Notes: a model not told the origin generated them from the letters alone. DNA of 64,000 bases from Microvirga sp. KLBC 81 (GCF_003075415.1 NZ_QDAH01000025.1:1-64000); one strand, 5' to 3'. Numbered from the stretch's first letter, positions 17,093 to 26,327 are shown. Numbers and translations are program-made.

Positions 17093-18471
17093 GCGTGGTT
17101 GTATTCTGCGGCCCGACCATCTCGGCTGCCGAGGTCCATGAACAGATCAACGCGATCTGCCTCCCACCGGCCAAGCATGGCGACATCCTGCGGGCAGTGG
17201 AAATGTCACCGAAACCGCGCGTGATTGCGATTATCGATGGATTCTTCCGAACCGTTCCGGCTGTGCGGCACAAGGAAATTCTTTGGGCTCTCCATCAGGG
17301 CGTTCATGTTTTCGGTGCCGCCAGCATGGGGGCCCTACGGGCAGCGGAACTCTGCGAATTTGGGATGGTGGGTATCGGCTCCATCTTCGCTGACTATCAT
17401 TCAGGCCTGATCGAGGATGATGACGAGGTGGCCGTAGAGCATGGGCCGGCCGAACTCGGCTTTCTGCCGCTCAGCGAAGCGATGGTCGACATCCGGGCAA
17501 CGCTCGACGCTGCTCTGCGCGGTCGCGTCATCGGTCAAGAGATGAAAAACCATCTCATCGATCTGGCGAAGAAGCTGTTCTATGCAGATCGGTGCTGGCC
17601 CGATCTCATCAGTCGAGCCCGAACTTCGGGACTCGACAGCTCGGAACTCGACGCCTTTGAAGTGTGGTTGCCGATCGGCCGGGCTAGTCGCAAGCGTAGA
17701 GATGCGTTGGAGATGCTAGCCGAGGTCAGTAATTTTATTGCAGCTGATCCTCCCCCATTCAAAGCAAATTTCACATTCGAACGAACAGAAGTCTGGGATT
17801 GCGATCACGAGGCCGCTCACAGTCTTCCGCAGGTTATTGGAAATGGGGCCAATACGCTTCTGGTGCAGGACATTCTCGACGAGCTCCGGTTGATCCCGGG
17901 CGATTATGCACGCGTAAAGCGGGAGGCGCTGGCCCGCGCCCTTTCGATCCGCGAAGCGCGCAGACAGGGGATCGATGCCGGTCCCGACGAAAAGGAGAGG
18001 GCACTCCGAACATGGCTTCGCGAGCGTCGCGCAGGATTGCAGCGGGCTCTCGAAGACAACCGGCTTGGTGATGCGGAGTTGGAAACTTTCCTCAACGAGG
18101 AGGCGCTCGTCCACTGGACGGAAGCAGCGTTGGAGCAAGTCGTTCAAAGCAACCTTCTCAACACGCTGCGCTCCCGTGGATGGCTTGCTGCTCTCATCGA
18201 GCGTGCCGAGGCCAAGCAGCTTGCGCTTCGCGCCCTGGGCAAGGAAGGAGCAACAACGCAAACGAGTGGCATATCCCCCACTGCTCTGCTCGGCTGGTTC
18301 TGGCGTCAGACGTTCCCTGGACAGATTCAGATGGGGCCCTCAGAGACACTGGCGCAAAAGATGGGATTCGCTGAGGTATCCGAGATGAATAGGGCGCTTC
18401 TTCGGGAGTATCTCTTTCGCAAATACAGCGAAGAGCATTGTATTCCAATAAGGAGTAGCGGCTTGACTTGA
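17089..18471 (+). CDS. TfuA-like protein, partner of YcaO in thioamidation
   Basis: This 460-residue protein has an N-terminal TfuA domain (about 1-215) with the hallmark block IDGFFRTVPAVRHKEILWAL and, directly after it, GVHVFGAASMGALRAAEL (together about 48-88). TfuA proteins are thought to supply or deliver sulfide to the YcaO active site during backbone thioamidation, as for McrA glycine in methanogens; the family name comes from the rhizobial trifolitoxin locus. The C-terminal half (about 220-460) is a longer, mainly helical, charged extension that I do not recognise. It starts within the YcaO stop (ATGA overlap), so the two should be made in a fixed ratio. A 44-bp gap then separates it from the next small gene. 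Confidence 0.9.
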   Translation: MSVVVFCGPTISAAEVHEQINAICLPPAKHGDILRAVEMSPKPRVIAIIDGFFRTVPAVRHKEILWALHQGVHVFGAASMGALRAAELCEFGMVGIGSIFADYHSGLIEDDDEVAVEHGPAELGFLPLSEAMVDIRATLDAALRGRVIGQEMKNHLIDLAKKLFYADRCWPDLISRARTSGLDSSELDAFEVWLPIGRASRKRRDALEMLAEVSNFIAADPPPFKANFTFERTEVWDCDHEAAHSLPQVIGNGANTLLVQDILDELRLIPGDYARVKREALARALSIREARRQGIDAGPDEKERALRTWLRERRAGLQRALEDNRLGDAELETFLNEEALVHWTEAALEQVVQSNLLNTLRSRGWLAALIERAEAKQLALRALGKEGATTQTSGISPTALLGWFWRQTFPGQIQMGPSETLAQKMGFAEVSEMNRALLREYLFRKYSEEHCIPIRSSGLT

Positions 18472-18515
18472 GGTTGATCTTACCCTGACATAGTCGAGCA
18501 GCAGGAGAGGCGTCA

Positions 18516-18965
18516 ATGACCAACTTGGTCGAAGTCACCCAGAGCAGACCTGTCCCAGCGAGCTACCAGTACAGTCCTGCACGCATCACGCTATATGGCG
18601 TTCCCATCTTGGCACTGGAGTTGGGTGACCAGGGAACGATCATTTGCACTCCTGATCCTCCCCATCCGGACCAGACATTGGCTCTGATCTATGGCTTCTG
18701 TTACCAGGGGCATTGCTATTCCCTTCCTGAGCCGGTGATCGTCCTCGTCCGAGGGACTGGACGAGCTGCTGATGGCTGCGGATGGGAGAACCAGGATTAT
18801 TTTGCCTGGGATGTCGACAAGTCTAACCAAACCATCCAGCTCCAAGCTCGCGGGGACTCGTTCGAGGAATTGATCCTCAATCGCAATCTCAACACCACGA
18901 AGCAGCCGATCGCCTATTCGATTGCTCATCAAATGGCACATCGGGGCGGCAAGCTTTCCGAATAA
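18516..18965 (+). CDS. Hypothetical protein downstream of ycaO-tfuA
   Basis: I do not recognise this 149-residue protein. It begins MTNLVEVTQSRPVPAS, has beta-rich hydrophobic stretches (ITLYGVPILALEL; a later VIVLV), cysteine-bearing motifs (GFCYQGHCYS near residue 63; DGCGWEN near 88) and a polar C-terminus ending HRGGKLSE. There is no signal peptide or membrane helix. CAGGAGAGG precedes the ATG at good spacing. It follows tfuA by 44 bp and precedes another small gene by 17 bp, so it is probably in the same operon. It could be the protein modified by YcaO-TfuA, a leader-binding partner, or an immunity or accessory protein; the sequence does not decide. Confidence 0.75.
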   Translation: MTNLVEVTQSRPVPASYQYSPARITLYGVPILALELGDQGTIICTPDPPHPDQTLALIYGFCYQGHCYSLPEPVIVLVRGTGRAADGCGWENQDYFAWDVDKSNQTIQLQARGDSFEELILNRNLNTTKQPIAYSIAHQMAHRGGKLSE

Positions 18966-18982
18966 AGCGTGGAGATGCTGCG

Positions 18983-19465
18983 ATGACAAGCGTGTTCGGC
19001 TTCTTCTTCGGCAGGTTGGATGAGGGGCGTCGGTTCACGAAAATTGTCAATGTTCCAACGGGTATCACCAGTGTCACTGCCCGGAAATTCAGGGTGAAGC
19101 TCGTCAGCCCGCCGCCTCAAGACCCGGATGAAGATTCTCTTTATGCGGAGGTGTCCGCAATCATACGTGGGGCCGAACATGCAATTGAGCGCGTCATATA
19201 CTCGGAGTACCAAGATTATCACGACTTGAAGCAGGTGCCCCAATTGCCTGAAAATTTCTGTGAGGGAAACGTGAGAGGAAAGAAAGTGGATCTCTACGCT
19301 TGTCTTCCGGAATACGAGGTTTGCGATGAGGATTGGGAGGCCGAGCCGCTGGAAATCTCTCCACCTGTTTCTTCCGTCGGATTTCTGGTCGAGATAGATC
19401 TTATCATTTGCGATCTCCCGGTCGGGACGAGCATCAGGGGCGTCGTTGCCCTGAGCGATAGGTGA
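18983..19465 (+). CDS. Hypothetical protein, last gene of the ycaO-tfuA operon
   Basis: I do not recognise this 160-residue protein. It has an N-terminal segment MTSVFGFFFGRLDEGRRF, many beta-prone stretches and acidic patches (QDPDEDSLYAEV; EVCDEDWEAEPLEI), and a C-terminal strand-rich end (SVGFLVEIDLIICDLPVG). Three cysteines are spread through it. No signal peptide is seen, so it should be cytoplasmic. GTGGAGATG precedes the ATG. It is separated by only 17 bp from the upstream gene and ends 6 bp before the convergent metalloprotease gene. Acidic beta-rich character would fit a binding or substrate protein, but this is speculation. Confidence 0.72.
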   Translation: MTSVFGFFFGRLDEGRRFTKIVNVPTGITSVTARKFRVKLVSPPPQDPDEDSLYAEVSAIIRGAEHAIERVIYSEYQDYHDLKQVPQLPENFCEGNVRGKKVDLYACLPEYEVCDEDWEAEPLEISPPVSSVGFLVEIDLIICDLPVGTSIRGVVALSDR

Positions 19466-19471
19466 GCTTAG

Positions 19472-20743
19472 TCATCGGAACTCAGGTGCTCTCACTGACA
19501 CATCAATTCCTCTCCATTGAAAGATTGCCCGGATTTCGTCTTGGTGACGCTCTCCCGCGATGGTCCGACAGGCATCCAGGAGCGCAGCTCCGAAGCTTTC
19601 GAACGTCAATTGATCGGGTGTGATCGCCTGCCAGGCCGAGACGAGGCAGTGTCCGAAGATATCGCGCGCCTCCATGAGGGCGGCCTTGAAAGCAAAGTGC
19701 CGGTTTTCGTAGCGGCGTGCAAAGGTTTCTGAGACCTGGCCGGCCCATTGTTCATGGGTCTTCGTTTCAAAAGTCCGTGTCCACAGATCCGGCGGGATGA
19801 GCCCACGGTACTCGAGTTCCGCCGCATACAGATAAACGATGATATCGAAGCACGCACCGGTGAGGGGGCGCGATAGATCATGGGGCTCCGGAGACACCTC
19901 CCACATTTTTGCACTATTGCTCGCTATGCGGATCTGCTTCGTCTCCGAAATTTCGGCCAGGCGGTTGAGTTCGTTGAGTGTATAGATGTTGCCCCGACAG
20001 GCCCGCAACAGCCTGTCGAGAACGGAGTCGAAATGCAGGAGGCCGATCAAGGCCGTGACGTCGGCGCAAGCCTCATGGAAGGCGCGGAATATGAGCGGCA
20101 TCGGTCCGGCGGCGGGAAATCCCACCATTGAGAAGACGATGGTGTGTCCTATCTCGTGCGCGATGACGTCGAAGTTGAGCCCATAAGGGTGGATCACACC
20201 TTCGGTCGAGGAAAGCCTGCCAAACTCGATATAGCCGTAACCCGATTGAGCATTGTCCCAATTGATCAAGGGAATGATCTCAAGGCGCGGATAGTCTAGA
20301 CGGAACGGCCATTCGATCCTCCGTCCCAGATAACTTTCGAAGATGTCGAGGACACGGCGCACAGAGCCGTACATGTGAACCGCGAGAAACTCGCGGGAGC
20401 CGGGAGAAAAGTGGGCGAAGTGCCCATTCGCATCCGGCTCGACGGGAGCACGAGTGGGACCATAATAGGGAGGGAGATAGGGAAATGCGTAGGGCTCATC
20501 CTTGTCGATGGCGTCGATGACATACATGCGATCATCTGCCGGTCCCGGCCCGATGCTCCCGGCGGGCGGCGACAGCCAAACGACTTCAGGCTCGGCAAAC
20601 CCAGCCAGAAAAGGTGCCTGTGGAAAGAGGCGTACGCGTGTTCCGAATTCCCGGTCTCGATCAGCGTAGTAAAGCACCATAGCGAACTCGAGGTCGGCTG
20701 GTTTCGATCGATTGCGACAGAGTGGTCCCAAATCACCGAACAT
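19472..20743 (-). CDS. Thermolysin-like (gluzincin) zinc metalloprotease, no signal peptide
   Basis: This 423-residue protein carries the zinc motif HEIGH at residues 196-200 and a downstream glutamate in FHEACADVTAL near residue 224, the ExxxD-type third-ligand arrangement of M4-like gluzincins. The N-terminal 190 residues have no export signal and no pro-domain that I recognise. An in-frame ATG 21 codons in (MVLYYADRD) is an alternative start. It is convergent with the ycaO-tfuA operon, ending 6 bp from it. It could process a modified peptide, as maturation proteases do, or be unrelated. The fold call rests on the motif pair and spacing; the substrate is unknown. Confidence 0.75.
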   Translation of the reverse strand: MFGDLGPLCRNRSKPADLEFAMVLYYADRDREFGTRVRLFPQAPFLAGFAEPEVVWLSPPAGSIGPGPADDRMYVIDAIDKDEPYAFPYLPPYYGPTRAPVEPDANGHFAHFSPGSREFLAVHMYGSVRRVLDIFESYLGRRIEWPFRLDYPRLEIIPLINWDNAQSGYGYIEFGRLSSTEGVIHPYGLNFDVIAHEIGHTIVFSMVGFPAAGPMPLIFRAFHEACADVTALIGLLHFDSVLDRLLRACRGNIYTLNELNRLAEISETKQIRIASNSAKMWEVSPEPHDLSRPLTGACFDIIVYLYAAELEYRGLIPPDLWTRTFETKTHEQWAGQVSETFARRYENRHFAFKAALMEARDIFGHCLVSAWQAITPDQLTFESFGAALLDACRTIAGERHQDEIRAIFQWRGIDVSVRAPEFR

Positions 20744-20983
20744 GCAACTGCTCCGGTTCGGATCACAGCTCCAAACGGAAATGTGCAGTTCCTTCTATGG
20801 TCGATCTGGAAGGCGGTCCTTTGACGCGAGCGGGGCTTTTCGTCTTTAGGTCTCGCTCAGATGGCTACGCATTACCCTCCAACATGCTTGCTCCAGAACC
20901 TTCTGAGACTGTGAGATAGGTCACAGACCCTCGCTTGCCGCAGGAGCATACTGGAAAGGTACTCCAGCAAGGGGAGGTCCGTG

Positions 20984-22861
20984 ATGACCTATATTGCGAA
21001 GCGTCTGCGTCTCCTGGCGCGCATCCGTCTCCTGACCACCACCGCAGCAGCCGCCCTTGTTGTTGCAACGTCGGCAGCGGCTTGTCCTCTTGGCGATCAC
21101 AACTCTCCGAGAGTGAAACTTCTTCACAGAATGCCCCATGCAGGGCACGCGCTGCCGGTGTCGGGAGTGAAGATTGCGCAAGCAGATCACCAAGCCCATT
21201 CTCAACCGCCGGCGCGGAATGAACTCGGAGCCTATAGTCGCGACCTCCCCAAAGGAGCAGCGGCCCCAAGCGCCGAGAAACGTCCTCCTGTCTACGAAAA
21301 CCTCGGCCGGTTTACATGGTCGGCAGTCGGTCCCTCAGCACAGGAGGCACGAGCCTATTTCGACCAGGGCTACCGCCTTGGCTGGGGTTTCAACCATGCC
21401 GAAGCAGCCCGTGCATTCCGGGCAGCACAGGAACTCGATCCCAGTTGCGCCATGTGCCTCTGGGGAGAGGCATGGGTGCTCGGACCGCACATCAACTATC
21501 CCATGGATGCCGATGCCAACGCCCGCGCGCTTGTCGTGCTCGAACAGGCCAGACGCCTTGCTCCAACCGCCGGTGAATTGCAGGCTGCCCTTATCGATGC
21601 CCTTTCGCGGCGTCACTCTTCCGATCCAATGGCCGACCGCAAAGCGCTGAATCAGGCTTATGCCGATGCGATGGAGGCCGTTCAGGCCCGCTTCCCGGAG
21701 GATCCGCATGTCGCGCTTCTGACCGCCGACGCGCTCATGAATCTCAACCCGTGGGATTACTGGACGGATGAAGGGCGGACGCCAAAAGGCAAAACCGCGC
21801 GGATGGTCGAGCTCATCGAAGGTGTGCTCGGCGATCGGGAGATTGGGGATCTTAAGGCCGATCCTGATCATCCGGGAGCCATTCATCTCTATATTCATGC
21901 CGTCGAAGCCTCTGACAGGCCGGAACGCGCTGCGCCGCACGCTGCCCGATTGGCGGCATTGATGCCTGGAGCCGGGCATCTTGTGCATATGCCAAGCCAC
22001 ATCTGGTACCGCCTGGGTCGTTGGCGTGAGAGTTTGGATGCGAATGTGCAAGCTGCCGCCGTGGATGAGGCGCAGCTCAAGCAAGGTGGCGCAAGCCTGC
22101 TTTATTCTGAGGGCTATTACGCCCACAACGTCCACTTCGTGATGGCCTCGGCCCTCATGGGAGGCGATGGCGGGACAGCTCTTGCGGCGGCTGAGAAGCT
22201 CGCCGGTCTCGTATCGGATCGCACCAAGCGCGAAGTGCCTTGGACACAGCCTATCGCGGCAGCGCCTTATACGACCCAGGCGCGCTTCTCAGAGCCAGAA
22301 AAAGTGCTGTCTCTGCCGGCACCGGATGGGAACTTCCCGTTCGTGCGCGCTTCATGGCACTACGCTCGCGGCGTTGCACTGGCACAGCTTGGGCGGGAGG
22401 AAGATGCACGTACCGAAGCAGCGGCAATCGCAGAGCTGGCGCGCGCATCTGAGATCATGGCAATGCCGGATGTCGGCGTGCCAGGTCCGGACGTACTCGT
22501 CATTGAAGGCAAGGTGATCGAGGCGCGGATCGCGCAGGCTAAGGGCGATCATGCGCAAGCTGCAGCGCGCTTCGCGGAAGCGGTCGTGATCCAGGATCGA
22601 CTGCCCTATATGGAGCCGCCCTTCTGGTATTACCCGGTGCACCAGTCCCTCGGAGCAGCCTTGCTGAAGCAAGGTAAGGCCGAGGAGGCGGAAACTGCCT
22701 TCCGCGTCGCGCTGCAGCGCTCGCCCAACAACGGGTGGGCCGCCGCGGGACTGCTTCAAGCCGCCGAGAAGCGCGGTGATGATGCGGTTGCCGAGGAGGC
22801 GAGGGCTCTTATGAAGAAGAACTGGTTCGGCGGAGACACACCTTCGCTTGATCGCCTCTGA
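20984..22861 (+). CDS. Exported tetratricopeptide-repeat protein
   Basis: This protein of about 625 residues has an arginine-rich N-terminus and hydrophobic signal (LLTTTAAAALVVATSAAA), a linker of about 80 residues, then helical TPR-like repeats. Examples are GFNHAEAARAFRAAQELDP near 140 and a clear C-terminal repeat (GAALLKQGKAEEAETAFRVAL near 565-585). Mid-protein motifs AIHLYIHAVEASDRPE and HLVHMPSHIWYRLGRW recur in a family of uncharacterised bacterial TPR proteins. It should act as a scaffold in the periplasm. ATG 20984 was preferred to GTG 20981 for spacing from the ribosome site AAGGGGAGG. A strong hairpin follows the stop. Confidence 0.85.
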   Translation: MTYIAKRLRLLARIRLLTTTAAAALVVATSAAACPLGDHNSPRVKLLHRMPHAGHALPVSGVKIAQADHQAHSQPPARNELGAYSRDLPKGAAAPSAEKRPPVYENLGRFTWSAVGPSAQEARAYFDQGYRLGWGFNHAEAARAFRAAQELDPSCAMCLWGEAWVLGPHINYPMDADANARALVVLEQARRLAPTAGELQAALIDALSRRHSSDPMADRKALNQAYADAMEAVQARFPEDPHVALLTADALMNLNPWDYWTDEGRTPKGKTARMVELIEGVLGDREIGDLKADPDHPGAIHLYIHAVEASDRPERAAPHAARLAALMPGAGHLVHMPSHIWYRLGRWRESLDANVQAAAVDEAQLKQGGASLLYSEGYYAHNVHFVMASALMGGDGGTALAAAEKLAGLVSDRTKREVPWTQPIAAAPYTTQARFSEPEKVLSLPAPDGNFPFVRASWHYARGVALAQLGREEDARTEAAAIAELARASEIMAMPDVGVPGPDVLVIEGKVIEARIAQAKGDHAQAAARFAEAVVIQDRLPYMEPPFWYYPVHQSLGAALLKQGKAEEAETAFRVALQRSPNNGWAAAGLLQAAEKRGDDAVAEEARALMKKNWFGGDTPSLDRL

Positions 22862-22877
22862 TCCCGATCCTCACGGT

Positions 22878-22911
22878 CATGGACCGGAGCTTCATTTGTC
22901 TCCGGTCCATG
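22878..22911 (+). terminator. Hairpin terminator after the TPR-protein gene
   Basis: A perfect 12-bp stem pairs CATGGACCGGAG (22878-22889) with CTCCGGTCCATG (22900-22911) around a 10-nt loop, 16 bp after the stop. No strong T-run follows. The rest of the 622-bp gap (22862-23483) contains only one weak candidate gene on the minus strand. Confidence 0.65.
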
Positions 22912-23008
22912 CACATGGTTGCGCTTGATGCGCAATTGACGTCGATGCATAGAAAGGGGTGAGCGCAATCTTCAGTGTTGCAGAGTGGCCAGTGAATTAA
23001 AGGCTTAA

Positions 23009-23215
23009 TCATCGACTTCGTTGCCAGCTTGGCTGTATTTCCAACGTCATGTGCAGACCCGGATCGTCGGGATTGAGGTTGAGCTCCTTCGCCTCTTTGT
23101 CCGAAACGCCGTCGTTGCGCAAGCCCCAGACGAGACCGGCGAGACCTGCCGTCACATCCTCGGGAACACGGAGCGCCTTGCTGACCTTACGCACGGCGCT
23201 CCGGCCACAGAACAA
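23009..23215 (-). CDS. Possible small hypothetical protein
   Basis: This is a 68-codon frame whose amino-acid make-up looks protein-like (for example VSKALRVPEDVTAGLAGLVWGLR, quoted here as two joined pieces VSKALRVPEDV and TAGLAGLVWGLR, then NDGVSDKEAKELNLNPDD). The only starts are a TTG at 23215 or a GTG at 23194, and no clear ribosome site is visible. It may be a small cytoplasmic protein or the remnant of a larger gene. It is listed because the surrounding 620 bp hold no better candidate. Confidence 0.22.
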   Translation of the reverse strand: MFCGRSAVRKVSKALRVPEDVTAGLAGLVWGLRNDGVSDKEAKELNLNPDDPGLHMTLEIQPSWQRSR

Positions 23216-23483
23216 TTCAGCTTCGGTTGCGTCGCCTAAGCCTCTTCATTGTCAGCGCCACGACATTGGTCGAGACATTTTCTAGAAGGTTAATTTCTCG
23301 ATGCGAACGGCTGCTCAGTATTCAAAGATTTCATAGACGCGACTATGCAACTCGCATGCCAGCCGAAAATACTGATATCTCGTTGCGCAGTCGTAGGGCT
23401 ACCTGGATCCAGCTCATGAGACTTCATTCCGGTAGGAATGTTCCGGTGAAAGGATTATCATCGTATAAACCGAGGGCTCGGCC

Positions 23484-26189
23484 GTGTTGCAATCCGCGGT
23501 TACCAGTGTCTTCGATATCCAAATCGATGCCGCGGAAGCGTCGAGCCGTCGTGCCGATGCCGAGCCGTCGATTCTTTTTCCTGATCGGAACCTCCTTTTC
23601 ACCGCCGAATTCAGAAGATCGGGAGCCGATCTCGTGCTCATAGGGCACGATATGACAGCGGTCATTCTCGGCTACTTCACCCATGAACGGCACCTAAGCC
23701 TCACGACACCCGACGGTGCCAGCCTGACAGGCGCAACCATCGAGGCCCTTGCGGTTGCCGGAGTGCCGGAACAATACGCGCAAGCAACCAACGTGGCGGC
23801 CACACGAGTGCAGATTGGCCGGGTGGAGAAAGTTTCCGGATCCGCGACTGTCCTGCGAAATGGCATTCCTGTTGAACTGCACCTTGGCGACATGGTCGCC
23901 AAAGGAGATGTCGTACAGACCGGATCGGACTCGACGCTGGCGATACGATTTAGTGACGGCACAGTGTTCGGCCTTTCTTCCAATGCCCGCATCGTGCTCA
24001 ACGATATGGTGTACGCCGCGGACTCGACTTCAAACTCGGCGCTGTTCACCCTTGTTCAAGGTGTCATCGGGTTCGTCGCGGGGCGGATCGCCAAGACCGG
24101 TGACCTGAAGGTTGATACGCCCGTCGCCACCATGGCGATCAGGGGAACTGCCGTTCAGACTGAGATCTCTGCATTCAGCGGAGTTACGAAAATTTCGCTT
24201 CTTACCGAGCCGGACGGCTCCGTAGGCTCGGTTCTTCTCCTCGACAAGAACAACGCATTACGGGTGCTGACTTCGGTATCGGACCCTCGAGCCGCGATAC
24301 TTCTCACACCCGTCGGTGCCTCAGACCCGCAAATCACGCGAATCGCCAAAACGGCTGACGATTTCCGCGGTGAAAGCGATTTCGTGAGGGATCTCTTTCA
24401 GGTTTTTTCACCCCAATCTCAGAGGAGGGGCAGCAGCGACTTCGAGGATACACCGATCATTCCGGTAAACCTGCCAATGTCGATAGACCTGCCCGACCTC
24501 ATGCTGCTTGACTTCAGACTTTTGACGCCGGAGCGTGCGGCCGCGCGCGATCAGCCCATTCCAGCCGCCACTTTCGTACCGGAGCAGATCCGTGGCGCGG
24601 CGATCGAGGACGGCCCCGTTGCGCAGATCGGTGCCTTGGTAGAAACCGTCACTTCGGCGGACGGTGCAACACCTCCACTCGTAAGCGTGCCGGCATCTTT
24701 GCCGCCGGGCATCAGATACATCGAGAGTTCACGAAGTTTCTTTCTGGACCCCTCGCATCCTGCCTATCAGCATCTGGGAGAGGGGGAGATCACGACAGTT
24801 GCCGTCAATTACAGTCTAGTGATTGACGGGGCTCGCATTCCAACAACGGTCTCATGGACTGTCACCGGACGGAACGATGCTCCCGTTGCGGAGAATGACT
24901 CAGTGCGCGCTGTGGGTGAGGTGGGGAAGACGATCCTGGCCTTGCGCGCCAATGACCGCGACGTGGACGGAGATTCACTTCAGATCGTTCGCTGGACAAA
25001 CCCGCTCGAAGGTGCCCTTTCTCTCGACGCGTCCGGGAATTTGGTCTTTTATCCCAGCGGCGATTTTCAAGCGCTCAGCGCAGGTCAAACCGCCACTGTC
25101 TCTTTCACCTATACGGTCTCCGACGCCAAGGGAGGGACCGATACCGCAAATGTCACTCTGAAAATCGCCGGCGCAGGGGTATTTTCATCTCGCCCGAAGT
25201 CTGCTTCGGCGAGCGATATTCTCGAGTTTAACAATCAGCCGGTCGCTCTCACGATCACGGCGCCGTCTGCAACGACGACGCCAACTGCGGCTCTGGATCT
25301 GACCATCCGTCTTGGTCCGATTGTGCAGCCGCAAATGAATATCCTGTACCTCATAGACGTTTCGGGCAGCACATCTGGACGGTTCGAGGGGCAACCGGTT
25401 GGCGACCTGAATGCCGATGGTCGATCCAACACCGTTCTGGATGCGGAAATCGCTAGCTTGGTCACGCTGACCGAGCGGATAAGCGGACTCGGTTTTTCTC
25501 CTACTGACGTCGCGGTGACAGTGATTCCCTTCAACGGCAATGCCGACCCGACTACTGGTTCTGGCGACAATCAGCCTGTGACCGCAGCCACCTTCAACCT
25601 CGCAGGCGCAGGCGAGAAGATGATCGTCAATTACCTGAGGGGCCTTGACGCAGGCGGACAAACAAATTTCGCCGATGCTCTGCGAGCGGCCAACGAGAGA
25701 TTGCAGGGCTTGGATCAGGGCAACGAGAGGAACATTTTGTATTTCCTCTCCGACGGGGCCGGACAGGGCTCGGTCGAGGCCGAGCTTGCGAGATTGAACG
25801 ATGAGTTTGGAGCGAGGATCGCCGCGTTCGGCATTGGAGAAGACGCTACTCTCTCTCGGCTGAATATAATCGACAACACAGGTGGAGCCTCGCGACTGAC
25901 ATCGCCGGATCAGATCGAGACCTCCGTTCTCGGATCGCGAGTTCCCAATGGGGTAATCGCCGATCTCGACGTGTTCGTGAACGGCAGGGAGATCGCCGAG
26001 ATCGGCCGTGAGGATTTGGTCCCGAGGCCCCAAGGCTTTGCGCTGGATGCCACGATCGGAGATCTCGAACGGCTTGCGGGCGGTCGGAACACGTTAGCGG
26101 CCGTTGTCACCTTCGCAAGTGGAGAGGTGTTGAGGGCCGAGCTGACCATTGCGGGCGCTCTTCCCCACTCCACTGATCTCGATCTGTGA
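23484..26189 (+). CDS. FecR-domain / cadherin-like / von Willebrand A surface protein
   Basis: This 901-residue protein has four recognisable parts. A FecR-like domain (about 115-230) contains LHLGDMVAKGDVVQTGSDST and ATMAIRGTAVQTEI. A middle linker follows, then a cadherin/tandem-95-like Ig repeat (about 460-560; NDAPVAENDSV, DRDVDGDSLQI). A von Willebrand A domain (about 615-800) carries the MIDAS motif DVSGSTS. There is no classical N-terminal signal peptide, so export may use a type I or other route; this is inferred from similar RTX-adhesin-like architectures. The GTG start follows GAGGG. The CHASE2-cyclase gene follows by about 140 bp on the same strand; FecR plus CHASE2-cyclase neighbours recur in Proteobacteria. 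It could bind a surface ligand and report to the cyclase. Confidence 0.85.
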   Translation: MLQSAVTSVFDIQIDAAEASSRRADAEPSILFPDRNLLFTAEFRRSGADLVLIGHDMTAVILGYFTHERHLSLTTPDGASLTGATIEALAVAGVPEQYAQATNVAATRVQIGRVEKVSGSATVLRNGIPVELHLGDMVAKGDVVQTGSDSTLAIRFSDGTVFGLSSNARIVLNDMVYAADSTSNSALFTLVQGVIGFVAGRIAKTGDLKVDTPVATMAIRGTAVQTEISAFSGVTKISLLTEPDGSVGSVLLLDKNNALRVLTSVSDPRAAILLTPVGASDPQITRIAKTADDFRGESDFVRDLFQVFSPQSQRRGSSDFEDTPIIPVNLPMSIDLPDLMLLDFRLLTPERAAARDQPIPAATFVPEQIRGAAIEDGPVAQIGALVETVTSADGATPPLVSVPASLPPGIRYIESSRSFFLDPSHPAYQHLGEGEITTVAVNYSLVIDGARIPTTVSWTVTGRNDAPVAENDSVRAVGEVGKTILALRANDRDVDGDSLQIVRWTNPLEGALSLDASGNLVFYPSGDFQALSAGQTATVSFTYTVSDAKGGTDTANVTLKIAGAGVFSSRPKSASASDILEFNNQPVALTITAPSATTTPTAALDLTIRLGPIVQPQMNILYLIDVSGSTSGRFEGQPVGDLNADGRSNTVLDAEIASLVTLTERISGLGFSPTDVAVTVIPFNGNADPTTGSGDNQPVTAATFNLAGAGEKMIVNYLRGLDAGGQTNFADALRAANERLQGLDQGNERNILYFLSDGAGQGSVEAELARLNDEFGARIAAFGIGEDATLSRLNIIDNTGGASRLTSPDQIETSVLGSRVPNGVIADLDVFVNGREIAEIGREDLVPRPQGFALDATIGDLERLAGGRNTLAAVVTFASGEVLRAELTIAGALPHSTDLDL

Positions 26190-26327
26190 GGCGGAGATGC
26201 CTGGGCCGTCGATCGTGTCCGACATCCTCAACGACGGCCCGATTGGATATCAGGAGCCATCGCATCGTAATGGGAATAGGAGTCATGACTTCCCGGCATG
26301 GACCCATGGCCTAGCGGAGCGTTGGCC

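Noticed and set aside
26285..26314. Small frame starting ATGACTTCCCGG before the CHASE2 cyclase
   Set aside because: It stops after nine codons; it only complicates choice of the cyclase start and is not a gene.
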